A stretch of 64,000 bases of DNA, taken from NCBI GenBank assembly GCA_902786285.1, contig CADABX010000003.1, positions 1-64,000 of the forward strand, given 5' to 3'. The stretch is from Oscillospiraceae bacterium. Its GTDB lineage: Bacteria > Bacillota > Clostridia > Oscillospirales > Acutalibacteraceae. Below are positions 33,616 to 42,064 of this stretch, piece after piece (position 1 is the first letter of the stretch; the number at the start of each line of letters is the position of its first letter). Made by a program: the position numbers and the translations under genes. The notes under the pieces are model-generated. The model saw only the letters and a list, made by a program, of their open reading frames with translations. It was not told where the DNA came from and made no database searches.

Positions 33616-35361
33616 TCAATTGTTTTGTTTCAGATAGTCCGCATCCTTCGGTTCATACGGCACCGATATGAAATCCTTCTTTTGGTGGTACAAGCAGCAT
33701 ACAGTCTCGACCATCGCATTTTCAGTTGGAACAGAGATGTCGACTTCTTCCATCGGATTCCCGTCAACAATAACGGGAATCCGAAAGTGAATGCTCTTTA
33801 AAATCTGACCGTTCTGCAAGGGTTCTTTGTGAAGCTCCACACGCTCAATAAAGCTGTTCATGAACTCTTTCTTTTCCGCATCGGTCATCTTGTCGTATAT
33901 TATATCAAATAAAAGCAGAAATTCATAGACCTTTTGCTGCGAAATTTGATTTCGGTGGATTATTTCTATTCTTTCTTGCAAGACATCAATTTCCTGGTCG
34001 GTTTCCCTGATGGAAAGATACAGCGCATCCAGCCGTTTTTGAAGGTCTTCATATTTTTGCTCATAACAGGGATCGGAAAAATCCATGCTGTCCATCTGCC
34101 GAATCAACTTATCTTTCGCAGCAACCATCTGGCGGCTTTTCTTTTCCTGGGCTTTGATTTCCGACTCAATCTCAGCCGTGTCGATCCGTTCCTGAATCTT
34201 CGCTTTGGTCGCCGCCTCGAACTTCGGATCATGGATAATGTTGCGGATAACCTCCTCCACTGCAGCGTTGACTTTTTCCTGATGGATTTGTTTGGAATAG
34301 GTACACTTATGTCCGTCTTCATCCAGATAGTGCTTACAGGCATAATACCAGTAATCTTTGTAAAAGGTACCGTCCTTCTTACGTTTGCGGTTGACGCTAC
34401 CATACATCGGATGTCCGCACCCGGGACAGCAGACGATGCCGGAAAGAATATGCTGGTGCTCCATACTGTAGACCTTTTTGTTCTTAACACCGGTGCGCTT
34501 GCGCTTTTCCTGCGCCAGCTTCCATTCATCCTCTGAAATGATTGCTTCATGGATGCCATCATAGATCGGAAAATCCGTCTGCCGTACAATATGGTATTGA
34601 TTTCTTTCGCCGTTGATTTTTTCGGTTTTCCGACGACCATAGGAAATCTTGCCGCAGTAAACCGGATTGTCCAGTACCAGTTTCACAAAATGTGCGGAAA
34701 AGGAGGACAGCGTTCCGTTCTGACGTTGCTTTTTGACATATCCGTGGCTGTTCAGATGCTTCGCAACAGTGGCAGCCCCCATTGTTGTATGGCAGAACTT
34801 ATCGTAAATCACGCGGATCACCTCGGCTTCGTCTTCAGCGATTTTCAGTTCACCTTTTTCAAGATAATACCCATATGGTGCAAAGCCGCCGTTCCACTTA
34901 CCCTCCTTTGCTTTTTGCTTGCGTCCAGCCATAGTTTGTACCAAGATGTTTTCACGCTCAATTTCTGCAACTGCAGAAAGCACGGAAATCATTAACTTGC
35001 CGCTGTCACGCGAGGAGTCGATGCTATCTTCAACACAGATCAGATTTACGCCGTAATCCTGCATGAACTGTAGCGAGCTGAGTACATCGGCGGCATTTCT
35101 TCCAAAACGGGAAAGCTTGAACACTAGTACAAATGAAACATTGTCCTTGCATTCTTTGATGTCATCAAGCATCTGCTGAAACTGCGGTCTGCCGTTGATG
35201 TTCTTTCCGGATTTCCCTTCGTCGGAATACTCGCCGACAACTTGCATTTCCTGAAACTCGGCATATTTACGCAGCTTTTCTTTTTGGGCATCCAGGCTGT
35301 ATCCGTCCACCTGCATGGTTGTGGATACGCGCGTGTAGATATAACAGTTGATTTTTTTCAT
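33616..35361 (-). CDS. Large serine recombinase of the mobilizable element
   Basis: 581 aa. N-terminal resolvase domain: YIYTRVSTTMQVDGYSLDAQ with Ser nucleophile, GKSGKNINGRPQF, VFKLSRFGRN. The recombinase domain includes NGGFAPYGYYLE and VKLVLDNPVYCGKISYG. A zinc ribbon (CCPGCGHPMYG ... YYACKHYL ... CTY) and a coiled coil with C-terminal tail follow. Catalyses directional integration and excision. Different subfamily from the recombinase at 1-972. No attachment sites could be defined by eye; the element also carries ParB-like, relaxase and MobC genes. Confidence 0.95.
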   Translation of the reverse strand: MKKINCYIYTRVSTTMQVDGYSLDAQKEKLRKYAEFQEMQVVGEYSDEGKSGKNINGRPQFQQMLDDIKECKDNVSFVLVFKLSRFGRNAADVLSSLQFMQDYGVNLICVEDSIDSSRDSGKLMISVLSAVAEIERENILVQTMAGRKQKAKEGKWNGGFAPYGYYLEKGELKIAEDEAEVIRVIYDKFCHTTMGAATVAKHLNSHGYVKKQRQNGTLSSFSAHFVKLVLDNPVYCGKISYGRRKTEKINGERNQYHIVRQTDFPIYDGIHEAIISEDEWKLAQEKRKRTGVKNKKVYSMEHQHILSGIVCCPGCGHPMYGSVNRKRKKDGTFYKDYWYYACKHYLDEDGHKCTYSKQIHQEKVNAAVEEVIRNIIHDPKFEAATKAKIQERIDTAEIESEIKAQEKKSRQMVAAKDKLIRQMDSMDFSDPCYEQKYEDLQKRLDALYLSIRETDQEIDVLQERIEIIHRNQISQQKVYEFLLLFDIIYDKMTDAEKKEFMNSFIERVELHKEPLQNGQILKSIHFRIPVIVDGNPMEEVDISVPTENAMVETVCCLYHQKKDFISVPYEPKDADYLKQNN

Positions 35362-35463
35362 AATAATCTTATCCTTTCTTTGAGGTGGTTTGATTGTACC
35401 ACCTTATTCTGAATATGACGAATGTGCGGAGCAGTGTGTGCCGCCCCGCACATGTTTTCAAAC

Positions 35464-35634
35464 TTATTTGCGTTTCCCGCGTTGTGTTTTGAACTGTGGG
35501 AAATCATCCAGTATTGTCACATCTTCAATCAAAGGCCCATATTTGACCACCAGCCGGGAAAGCAGATCCACAATGCTGTCATAAGCCGCCTGCTGCGTTC
35601 GGTTAAAGGTGGTTGGATCAATCGAAAGCTTCAC
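35464..35634 (-). CDS. Small 56-aa element protein
   Basis: GTG start at 35634 after GAGGTGAGAAAAA; reads MKLSIDPTTFNRTQQAAYDS, then IVDLLSRLVVKYGPLIEDVTILDDFPQF and a basic tail RGKRK. It follows parB by 6 bp and likely belongs to the same transcript. Function unknown. Confidence 0.6.
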   Translation of the reverse strand: MKLSIDPTTFNRTQQAAYDSIVDLLSRLVVKYGPLIEDVTILDDFPQFKTQRGKRK

Positions 35635-35640
35635 TTTTTC

Positions 35641-36654
35641 TCACCTCGCATCTCTATCCCGCTGTCGCTGCAGATAGCGGCAGTAGTGCTCTACGGCCTT
35701 CAGCAGAAAATCCTCCACGACCTGCGGCGTCGGCTCTGTGCCGGCATAGCGGCGGATCTTGTCCACCGGCAGCTTTTGATACGCCAGTGTGACCTTTTCC
35801 TGCTGGTTGGCTTTCGGCTTGGTCATCATTTCGAAGATCGCGTCCATGTCAAGCTGACCTTTCTCCGACAGCTTGCGCATCTGCTGGGCTTGCGCCAGTG
35901 ACGGCGTACAGTCTTCACTTTCGATGGTATCGAACAGGTCGCGTTGCTCGTCCTTGGAAAGATAGGAAAGCTCCACAGCAGGGCGCAGAGCGATCTTGCC
36001 TTCGTCAACCAAGCTGAGCAAGTCCGGATTGAGTTGATTCAGACGGATATAGCGAAAGATTTGTGCTTGACTTTCACCCACCATTTTGGAAAGCTCTTTG
36101 CTGGAGTTTAACTTATTATCCAGTGGAGAAAAAGTTAAATCCGTCCGTTTTCCCTGTCGTTTCGTCGCATCCAACCGCAGCTTATAGGCTTTCGCTTTTT
36201 CGCTAGGAAGAATATGTTCCCGGTGCAGGTTGCTGTCCACAACCATGATCGCGGCTTCGTCGCGGCTGACGTTGCAAACAACGGCGGGCACCTTTTTCAA
36301 CCCTGCCTTTTTCGCCGCGAACAACCGCCGGTGTCCGCTGATGAGTTCAAAGACGTGCGCATCATCCGGCTTCGGCAGCACGATCAACGGCGACAGAATG
36401 CCGCGTTCTTTGATGCTCTGCACCAGCTCGTCCATTTCTTCATTGTCAAGCACCTGATAAGGGTTGTCGTCAAACGGAACGATTCGGTCCACCGGAAGTT
36501 TGACGGTCTGGTGCGTAGCGGCGATTTCCCGTAGGACGGCCTGCTTCGCCTGCGTGTGCATTTCCGCAATCAGCAGCCCTGCGTTTTCCGGCGGCATGAG
36601 AGAGAAAAGCTCTCTTGTGGTTTTTACTTCTGAAATATTTGGTTTTTTTGCCAT
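35641..36654 (-). CDS. ParB/RepB/Spo0J-family protein
   Basis: 337 aa after AAAAGGAGTTTTGTAAA. The ParB nuclease-like domain shows PFDDNPYQVLDNEEMDELVQSIKERG, ISGHRRLFAAKKAGLKKVPAVV (GERR-like box as GHRR) and REHILPSEKAKAYK. A helix-turn-helix region ELSKMVGESQAQIFRYIRL follows. ParB binds DNA and hydrolyses CTP to spread. No parA is adjacent. In such elements the protein often regulates or stabilises the element. C-terminal region has QVVEDFLLKAVEHYCRYLQRQ. Confidence 0.92.
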   Translation of the reverse strand: MAKKPNISEVKTTRELFSLMPPENAGLLIAEMHTQAKQAVLREIAATHQTVKLPVDRIVPFDDNPYQVLDNEEMDELVQSIKERGILSPLIVLPKPDDAHVFELISGHRRLFAAKKAGLKKVPAVVCNVSRDEAAIMVVDSNLHREHILPSEKAKAYKLRLDATKRQGKRTDLTFSPLDNKLNSSKELSKMVGESQAQIFRYIRLNQLNPDLLSLVDEGKIALRPAVELSYLSKDEQRDLFDTIESEDCTPSLAQAQQMRKLSEKGQLDMDAIFEMMTKPKANQQEKVTLAYQKLPVDKIRRYAGTEPTPQVVEDFLLKAVEHYCRYLQRQRDRDAR

Positions 36655-36684
36655 TTTACAAAACTCCTTTTATCATAAAAATTG

Positions 36685-38193
36685 TTATCTTGCGCCGTCA
36701 TCTCTGTGACGGTCTTTGTTTTGCTCCAAGGTTCGCTGCGGGAAATACCATTCCCGCATCTGTTCTTTTTCGGCTTCGACCTTGCCCAGGAGCATGGGCT
36801 GGTCGTCAATGATCCGCTGCGCCAGTTTCAGCTTGGCGCGCAGTCCAGCCAGTTCTTTTGTCATGGCGTCGCGCTGTTTGATGAGTTCCGCCAGCTTCGC
36901 CGGATCTTTGCTGCCGCGAATCCGGTTGTAAACCTTGCTGCGTTCAAACTTGAGCTGTTCCATTTTTAAAGACGTATCTGCAATGAACCGTTCAACATCG
37001 GCGTAGTTGTACAGCTTTTCGTTCACGGCAAGGTCGATCTGTTCCTGCATGAACGTGATCTTCGGCCGCAGCATCTTCATTTCGGGCGACATCGGGTGCG
37101 GGTTGCAGTCGTGCACTTCGATCAAAGCGCCTACGAAAAGCAGCGCCAGAAGCAGCAGTGAGATCACAGGCGCACCGATAATTACGCCGCCGAGCATGCC
37201 CTGTACGCAACTTCCGGCCATCTTGGCAAATGCTTCTTCGCTCCGGTAGGTTCGCCGCGACTCTTCAAACTCAATGTCCTTGTACCGGTAGACATACACG
37301 TTGTTGACGAAATAGCGTTTGTAGTGGTTGTAACCCATGATGTTACCGTTGAGTTCATAGCGGTCCTGCATCCGAATTCGGTTGCGGATGGCTTCGGGCG
37401 TATAGTCTGCACCGAGGTTTGCCAGACGTACCCCGTGTTCATCTGTTCGGCTTCTGATCGTGGCATAGCGTTCGGGACTGCCGAAGTTTGAGATGAAATA
37501 ACCCTGATCGCGCATGACCTGCAAAAAACGACGGTCATCGGGACTGTGCCGGATGGCAAAGTCAATGGCCGCTTTCATATAGTCATATTTGGTCTTGATG
37601 CCTTTCTGCTGTGCCATATATACGTTGTACGGTACGCGCTTCTTTTTCGGATGCGCGATCACAGACAAGCCACGTTCGAAACAGATACGATCGGCAGTCT
37701 CACGGAAACGGTTGTACATCGCCTTGTTTTCGTTCATCTTTTTGCCGTCTGTCATGCTCACACTGTTTATCACGATATGACAATGCATACAACGGGCGTT
37801 CTGATGGGTGGCAACAATCATTTCGTAATCTTTTCCCCACATCTCTCTGGCGATTTCCATCCCGATCTCCTGCGCCTGCTGTGCTGTCACTTCATCCGGC
37901 TTGAACGAAACATAAGCGTGATAGGCCACGATGCCGCCGGTCTTGCCGTAGAGCTCCTTCGTGTCTGTCATCTGCTGCACAGCACAATCCGGGTCGCAGT
38001 TGATACCTTCCACCAAAAGCTTTTGCTCGGATTGCAGCATGGTTTTGTTTTCATCCTCGGCATAGTGAATCGAACGCAGCAAAGCACGCTCCCCGTCAGA
38101 GTAGCGTGCTTCATCTGTTTTGCGTTTGTCTGCTGCATAGGTAATCACGGCTCCGATGTGTCCCTTAATCGGCCAGATGCGTGTTACGGCCAT
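36685..38193 (-). CDS. MOBP-type relaxase (MobA-like)
   Basis: 502 aa. Start MAVTRIWPIKGHIG at 38193, overlapping the mobC stop by 10 bp. The relaxase domain has HAYVSFKPDEVTAQQAQEIG (with the HxY-type motif) and the HUH-like metal site ATHQNARCMHCHIVINSVSMTDGKK. Later segments include a transmembrane stretch (GVIIGAPVISLLLLALLFVGALIEV, ends GVIIG and LIEV) and a coiled coil. It nicks oriT and leads the strand in conjugative transfer. A membrane segment in a relaxase is unusual. Needs type IV secretion from a helper. Confidence 0.92.
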   Translation of the reverse strand: MAVTRIWPIKGHIGAVITYAADKRKTDEARYSDGERALLRSIHYAEDENKTMLQSEQKLLVEGINCDPDCAVQQMTDTKELYGKTGGIVAYHAYVSFKPDEVTAQQAQEIGMEIAREMWGKDYEMIVATHQNARCMHCHIVINSVSMTDGKKMNENKAMYNRFRETADRICFERGLSVIAHPKKKRVPYNVYMAQQKGIKTKYDYMKAAIDFAIRHSPDDRRFLQVMRDQGYFISNFGSPERYATIRSRTDEHGVRLANLGADYTPEAIRNRIRMQDRYELNGNIMGYNHYKRYFVNNVYVYRYKDIEFEESRRTYRSEEAFAKMAGSCVQGMLGGVIIGAPVISLLLLALLFVGALIEVHDCNPHPMSPEMKMLRPKITFMQEQIDLAVNEKLYNYADVERFIADTSLKMEQLKFERSKVYNRIRGSKDPAKLAELIKQRDAMTKELAGLRAKLKLAQRIIDDQPMLLGKVEAEKEQMREWYFPQRTLEQNKDRHRDDGAR

Positions 38194-38528
38194 ATGCGTT
38201 TCCCTTTGCGTGACTTGAAATACGATGCGATCCTGCGTTCCAGCTTTCGATGTTCGGTCAGAGCCACGGCACATTCTTCACGGTCAATGAAGTTGATGCT
38301 GTTGGCTTTTGCGACGAGCTGGTTCAGATTCGTCCCGATCCGGCGCAGCTCCACCGTGAGGGCTTTGAAATCCACCGGCGGCGCTTCAATGATCTCGGCA
38401 CAGGCGATTAAAAGACGGATCACGAAACTTTGGCTTTTCTGCGTTTTGTCACAGAGCGTCTGCAGCAGCGCGTATTCTTGATCGTCCAGATAGACATGCA
38501 GATCGTGCGTTCGTTTTCTGTTAGACAT
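38184..38528 (-). CDS. mobC: Mobilization protein MobC
   Basis: 114 aa, start MSNRKRTHDLHVYLDDQEYA after AGGAGGAATATCCC. RHH-type N-terminus, then SQSFVIRLLIACAE and the MobC tail ALTVELRRIGTNLNQLVAKANS. Single-domain, in contrast with the double one at 1373-2038. Overlaps the relaxase start. oriT-like site lies directly upstream. Confidence 0.92.
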   Translation of the reverse strand: MSNRKRTHDLHVYLDDQEYALLQTLCDKTQKSQSFVIRLLIACAEIIEAPPVDFKALTVELRRIGTNLNQLVAKANSINFIDREECAVALTEHRKLERRIASYFKSRKGKRIWP

Positions 38529-38569
38529 GGGATATTCCTCCTTTCTTTTCAGATTGTTTTTTTGTCTTT

Positions 38570-38627
38570 CGCGGGAACCTTCCGTTCCCCGCGGGATTTG
38601 CGGAGACAAATCCAATGCTTGCTGACC
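38570..38627. other. oriT-like site 2
   Basis: CGCGGGAAC-CTTCC-GTTCCCCGCG (38570-38593), then the inverted repeat GGATTTG-CGGAGA-CAAATCC (38594-38613), followed by AATGCTTGCTGACC. Same layout as 2090-2145. It is 42 bp upstream of mobC. Confidence 0.65.
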
Positions 38628-38715
38628 TTCGGAATTCTCCTCGGTCAAACGGACAAAACCTCCTTTCACAGCTTAGACTGCATTGGATTTGGCTCCTATG
38701 TATTTGTTTTCAGCA

Positions 38716-38745
38716 TAAAAAGAAGACGCCCGTAAAAAGAGCGCC
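38716..38745 (-). terminator. Terminator-like hairpin duplicate
   Basis: Minus-strand GGCGCTC-TTTTTAC-GGGCGTC then TTCTTTTTA. Near-copy of the one at 39016-39044. Confidence 0.6.
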
Positions 38746-38762
38746 TTTCTTCCTCCATAAGT

Positions 38763-38795
38763 ATACCGACACTTATGGCGGCAAATTATTCCATT
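38763..38795. repeat. 33-bp direct repeat, left copy
   Basis: ATACCGACACTTATGGCGGC followed by AAATTATTCCATT; matches 39928-39960 at 31 of 33 positions. The two bracket the toxin-antitoxin-like cassette. Confidence 0.9.
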
Positions 38796-39015
38796 ATTTC
38801 GAATTTTTTTGAAAAAAGTGGATGCAGTGTTTTATTTTTCTCCTCTACTTATATTATACTGGTTTTTTCAAAAAAGCGTGAAAAAAGCATGACAAGAAAA
38901 AAATCGAAACCATGACAAAAACTATGCCGTGTTTCTTCTTCGCCTATTTAATATCAACTTTTTCAGAAAATCGTACTTTTTCCGTTACAGACGTAAAAAT
39001 GCACCCGTTACAAAA
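38796..39015. other. AT-rich stretch before the toxin-antitoxin-like cassette
   Basis: No gene with a ribosome site is seen in either direction. Confidence 0.4.
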
Positions 39016-39044
39016 AGAAAAAGACGCCCAAATAAATGAGCGTC
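39016..39044 (-). terminator. Terminator of DUF4160/DUF2442 pair
   Basis: Minus-strand GACGCTC-ATTTATTT-GGGCGTC (one G-T pair) followed by TTTTTCTTTTTG, 20 bp after the HTH gene stop. Confidence 0.8.
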
Positions 39045-39063
39045 AAGAGCGATTGTTTTTTTG

Positions 39064-39522
39064 TCAAGTTACGATGTTGATAGACAGCGTCCCGCCCAAC
39101 GCATTGGCGATACGTTCCAGTGTGGAAACGGAAGGATTGGCAATGCCGCGTTCAATCTTGGAAAGATCCGATTGATCCATCTTTGCTTTGGCGGCAAGTT
39201 GCTTTTGCGAAATGCCTGCTTTGGCGCGTGCTGTTGCAACCGCAAGGGCAGAAGACAGGTGCATGGGGATCGATTCCTGCCGGACGGTTTCGCCGTCTTC
39301 ATAGATCGTTTCTGCTTCGATGTCAAGATCATCATTCCAATAGATGCCGTAGGCACCCATTAACTTGCCGGAGGTGAAAAGCGCCCGGTCGCGCAGCGCT
39401 TCCAGCTGCGGGTACTTTGGAAACAACACCTGTATGTCATATCTTTTTACAACGCCGTCCTGGAACGTGACTTCCATCACGGTTCCCTCTTTGAAGTGCA
39501 AATCAATTGCCTTGTGAAACAC
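39064..39522 (-). CDS. DUF2442-HTH (XRE) antitoxin-like protein
   Basis: About 152 aa; GTG start at 39522 with AGGAGGTGATAGCT upstream (a GTG at 39531 is the alternative). N-terminal DUF2442 region: MEVTFQDGVVKRYDIQVLFPKYPQLEALRD (landmarks MEVTFQDG and YPQLEAL). C-terminal XRE helix-turn-helix: ARAKAGISQKQLAAKAKMDQ and LSKIERGIANPSVSTLERIANALG. Paired with a DUF4160 gene 33 bp upstream; such pairs are often classed as type II toxin-antitoxin modules. It likely represses the promoter at 39839-39867. Confidence 0.82.
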   Translation of the reverse strand: MFHKAIDLHFKEGTVMEVTFQDGVVKRYDIQVLFPKYPQLEALRDRALFTSGKLMGAYGIYWNDDLDIEAETIYEDGETVRQESIPMHLSSALAVATARAKAGISQKQLAAKAKMDQSDLSKIERGIANPSVSTLERIANALGGTLSINIVT

Positions 39523-39555
39523 AGCTATCACCTCCTGTGGATATAGTTGTTTTGA

Positions 39556-39810
39556 TTAGTTGATCGGGGGAAGCTTCTGATATTTTTCGGTTTCCCACAT
39601 TTCCAGCAGTTCCTTCTGGTACTTCATGATAAATTCTTTGACCATGGTCTTTGCTTTCGGCGGGAATTCGCCCTCCATGATTTCGCCTGTTTCGATCAGA
39701 AACGGCGCGTCAAAGTCCTGTGTGATCGCATGGATGTGCGGCGGGTTATGTTCCTTGTTGCGCAAGTACATAACGATGATGATTCCGTAAAAATGACAGA
39801 TTGTCGGCAT
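39556..39810 (-). CDS. DUF4160 protein (putative toxin partner)
   Basis: 84 aa, start MPTICHFYGIIIVMYLRNKE after AGGAGATTACAACT; an upstream alternative at 39867 lies inside the promoter. DUF4160 landmarks: HNPPHIHAITQDFDAPF and IETGEIMEGEFPPKAKTMVKEFI. HxPPHxHA is the family signature. Biochemical activity of the family is not established. Confidence 0.85.
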   Translation of the reverse strand: MPTICHFYGIIIVMYLRNKEHNPPHIHAITQDFDAPFLIETGEIMEGEFPPKAKTMVKEFIMKYQKELLEMWETEKYQKLPPIN

Positions 39811-39838
39811 AGTTGTAATCTCCTGTGGTTTCAATTCT

Positions 39839-39867
39839 ATTATAGGGGATATATCCCCATTTGTCAA
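39839..39867 (-). promoter_or_regulatory. Consensus promoter with operator palindrome in the spacer
   Basis: TTGACA (39862-39867), 17-bp spacer, TATAAT (39839-39844) on the minus strand. The spacer consists of the perfect 14-bp palindrome GGGGATATATCCCC (39845-39858) plus three bases. Binding there would block polymerase, as in autoregulated toxin-antitoxin operons. Confidence 0.9.
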
Positions 39868-39927
39868 CAGTTTCTTCTTTTATTGTTTCCGTTTTTGAAA
39901 GGTTTATTTTTTCTCCCTCCAAAGCGC

Positions 39928-39960
39928 ATACCGACACTTAAGGCAGCAAATTATTCCATT
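39928..39960. repeat. 33-bp direct repeat, right copy
   Basis: ATACCGACACTTAAGGCAGC followed by AAATTATTCCATT. It overlaps the last codons of the regulator at 39951-40979. Confidence 0.9.
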
Positions 39961-40979
39961 TTTTGAGAATTGTTTTTTAAAAGATGCAGAATCTTTTGAA
40001 TGTCAGGATCGTACTCCAACAGAACCTCCTGCAAATGCTTTCTGCGTTTTGACACCTTGGATTGGCTGATGCCCAGTTCAGCGGCAATTACCGACTGTGT
40101 TTTTCCGCCCAACAGCAGGTCCAGAATTCTCCGGTCTGAATCGGAGAGCAAGCCATAAAAGCCGTCAACATACGCACTTGCTTCCGCCAGTTCTTCCGGG
40201 GAGGCTGAATAGATTGCCTCCTCACGGGCAGCTTTGTCTTCCAAATAATCGGAAAACAAGCACATCGTAATTTTGGACCGCGTGTGATACAGCTTGCGGT
40301 AGGCGTCGGAACGCGAATGGTTTTCCTTTTTGCCGGAGAAGTCTGATTCCTGCGGAATGTCACGGGACAGCAGAAACAGTTCTTTTGCCAGCTGTCCGGT
40401 TGTAAGAATTTCCATTTCCTTGCCGATGATTTCGTCTGCCCAGCGACCCAGTGCTGCCACGATGTCTTCATCCAACAGGTCTTCCGCATCAATACCTTTT
40501 TCTTTGGCAAAATCATCCAATGCTTCTGAAATGCCGGAAAAGATAGCTTCTGCGTATTTCGAGAGCACCTGTTCTGTCAACTCACCAAACAAATCCTCGT
40601 CCGTTGCAACAGCATCGACATTATTTTCGTCATCATCATCGGAAAAGATATAGTCAACCAATTCCAGCAGATCCGGACGTATCTCCGTTGACAGCGCCGC
40701 GAGGACTTCAGCATTCTTGTTTCTCAGGAGTGTCGGCGGGTGATCTTTGGAAAAGTCGGAGGGCTTTGCAGTAATTCCCTGATGACGCATTTCTTCATTC
40801 CAACGGTTAATGAGTACTTTTTTGGCAATCTCAAAGACGCGCTTATCTTGTTCGGAAAAGCGCTTGGTATCCGGAGCCTGTGCTGTAATGTCAAAATCGC
40901 CGCGGAAGATTGCTTTCGCAGTCTCTTCGTCAATGGATCCGTGCAAGCCCAAAAAGCCAACATCAAATTCTTTTGCCAT
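39951..40979 (-). CDS. Element regulator with C-terminal helix-turn-helix
   Basis: 342 aa, start MAKEFDVGFLGLHG after GAGGTGATACAC. Long acidic helical N-terminal part of unknown type. C-terminal sigma-region-4/LuxR-like HTH: SDSDRRILDLLLGGKTQSVIAAELGISQSKVSKRRKHL (landmarks DRRILDLLL and GISQSKVSKRRK). Probably controls the mobilization genes. Its last codons overlap the right 33-bp repeat. Confidence 0.72.
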   Translation of the reverse strand: MAKEFDVGFLGLHGSIDEETAKAIFRGDFDITAQAPDTKRFSEQDKRVFEIAKKVLINRWNEEMRHQGITAKPSDFSKDHPPTLLRNKNAEVLAALSTEIRPDLLELVDYIFSDDDDENNVDAVATDEDLFGELTEQVLSKYAEAIFSGISEALDDFAKEKGIDAEDLLDEDIVAALGRWADEIIGKEMEILTTGQLAKELFLLSRDIPQESDFSGKKENHSRSDAYRKLYHTRSKITMCLFSDYLEDKAAREEAIYSASPEELAEASAYVDGFYGLLSDSDRRILDLLLGGKTQSVIAAELGISQSKVSKRRKHLQEVLLEYDPDIQKILHLLKNNSQKME

Positions 40980-41011
40980 GTGTATCACCTCACGATCTGT
41001 ATTACACTTTT

Positions 41012-41040
41012 ATTATACAGGAAAAGCGGCGATTTGGCAA
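41012..41040 (-). promoter_or_regulatory. Promoter of the regulator gene
   Basis: TTGCCA (41035-41040), 17-bp spacer, TATAAT (41012-41017) on the minus strand. Confidence 0.75.
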
Positions 41041-41323
41041 ATATTACTGGCCGATAAATGGGACTTTAGTAGAGAAGATTGCAAGATTTATTCGATTATT
41101 GCACAAAAAGCTACAATCGCCTCAAGTTTTATTCAGACGCCGTTGTAAACGGTAAAACAGCCAATTGTGCAACGGTTTCCTTCTGGTCGCATGATTGATT
41201 TAACCAATATTCCAATGGTGCTCAACAGATTATCAAAAAGTGTTGAAAAAAGGGAGTTTTTTTGCTATAATAAATTGATATATTGTAAGCATTTTCCATT
41301 TCTGTTCAGGAGGGATATTCCAG
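41041..41323. other. Intergenic stretch between divergent operons
   Basis: AT-rich; holds the TATAAT-like hexamer near 41270 that may serve the plus-strand defence operon (TTGAAA near 41243 is 17-21 bp upstream). No gene seen. Confidence 0.4.
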
Positions 41324-42064
41324 TTGGAAAAATTGTTTTTGCTGTTTGAATCTCCCGAAAAAGCCGCTGTGGTCATTTCTGCTGTTTCTGCCTTGATTGC
41401 GGTGATTTCTGTTCTGGTTGCTGTGATAGAAAATATCAAGAACCAAAAGCATTATAAAGACAGCCAGCTACCACTTTTGAGTATGCGCTTGGTTGATTAT
41501 GACGGCATATTGTATCTTCACATAAAAAACACCGGGAAAAGCCTTGCTCATCATATTCGGATCAAGCCAACAGGGATTATCAACAACAGCGACTCAACGC
41601 TCTTTGACTCCGGTCTTTTCGCTACGGACTTTGAACTATACCCCGAGGAATCTGTGCAAGGGTCCGTGTCCTATGTCAGTGGCTCCATTTGTGAAGAACC
41701 GTTCCCGCAGATTACGGTTGATGTATCATATCGTAAAGACTCATTTAGGAAAAAAGTGCAGTATTCCCGGACGGTGACCTATTCACCGGCGTTTGATAAA
41801 AAAGTGTCAGTGGACACCAATTTGAGTTTCAAAGAGATTGAATCGTCTGTGAAAAGCATCTCCCGTTCCGCCAACCGAACAGCCAATTATCTTGACGGAA
41901 AAAATCTATACAGTTTTGACAACATTGAGGCACCACCCGAGAGCACTCTGAGGAAAGATTTACTGACCGCAGCCACCGGAAAAGAAAAGTCTGACTTGTC
42001 AAGGTCAGAGACACCTGATATCGTAGTAGAAAACAAGGAGAACGAAAACCATGCCGACGCTTGA
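41324..42064 (+). CDS. Membrane-anchored protein coupled to type III Mod
   Basis: 246 aa from a TTG with AGGAGGGATATTCCAG upstream. One N-terminal transmembrane helix (AAVVISAVSALIAVISVLVAVI, ends AAVVIS and VLVAVI) and a short basic segment, then a beta-rich domain (LLSMRLVDYDGILYLHIKNTGKSLAHHI, landmark YLHIKNTGKSLAH), as in Ig-like periplasmic or cytosolic domains. The tail is charged and disordered. It overlaps the start of mod by 14 bp, so it is translationally coupled. Unknown family; role with the RM enzyme is inferred only from coupling. Confidence 0.72.
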   Translation: MEKLFLLFESPEKAAVVISAVSALIAVISVLVAVIENIKNQKHYKDSQLPLLSMRLVDYDGILYLHIKNTGKSLAHHIRIKPTGIINNSDSTLFDSGLFATDFELYPEESVQGSVSYVSGSICEEPFPQITVDVSYRKDSFRKKVQYSRTVTYSPAFDKKVSVDTNLSFKEIESSVKSISRSANRTANYLDGKNLYSFDNIEAPPESTLRKDLLTAATGKEKSDLSRSETPDIVVENKENENHADA

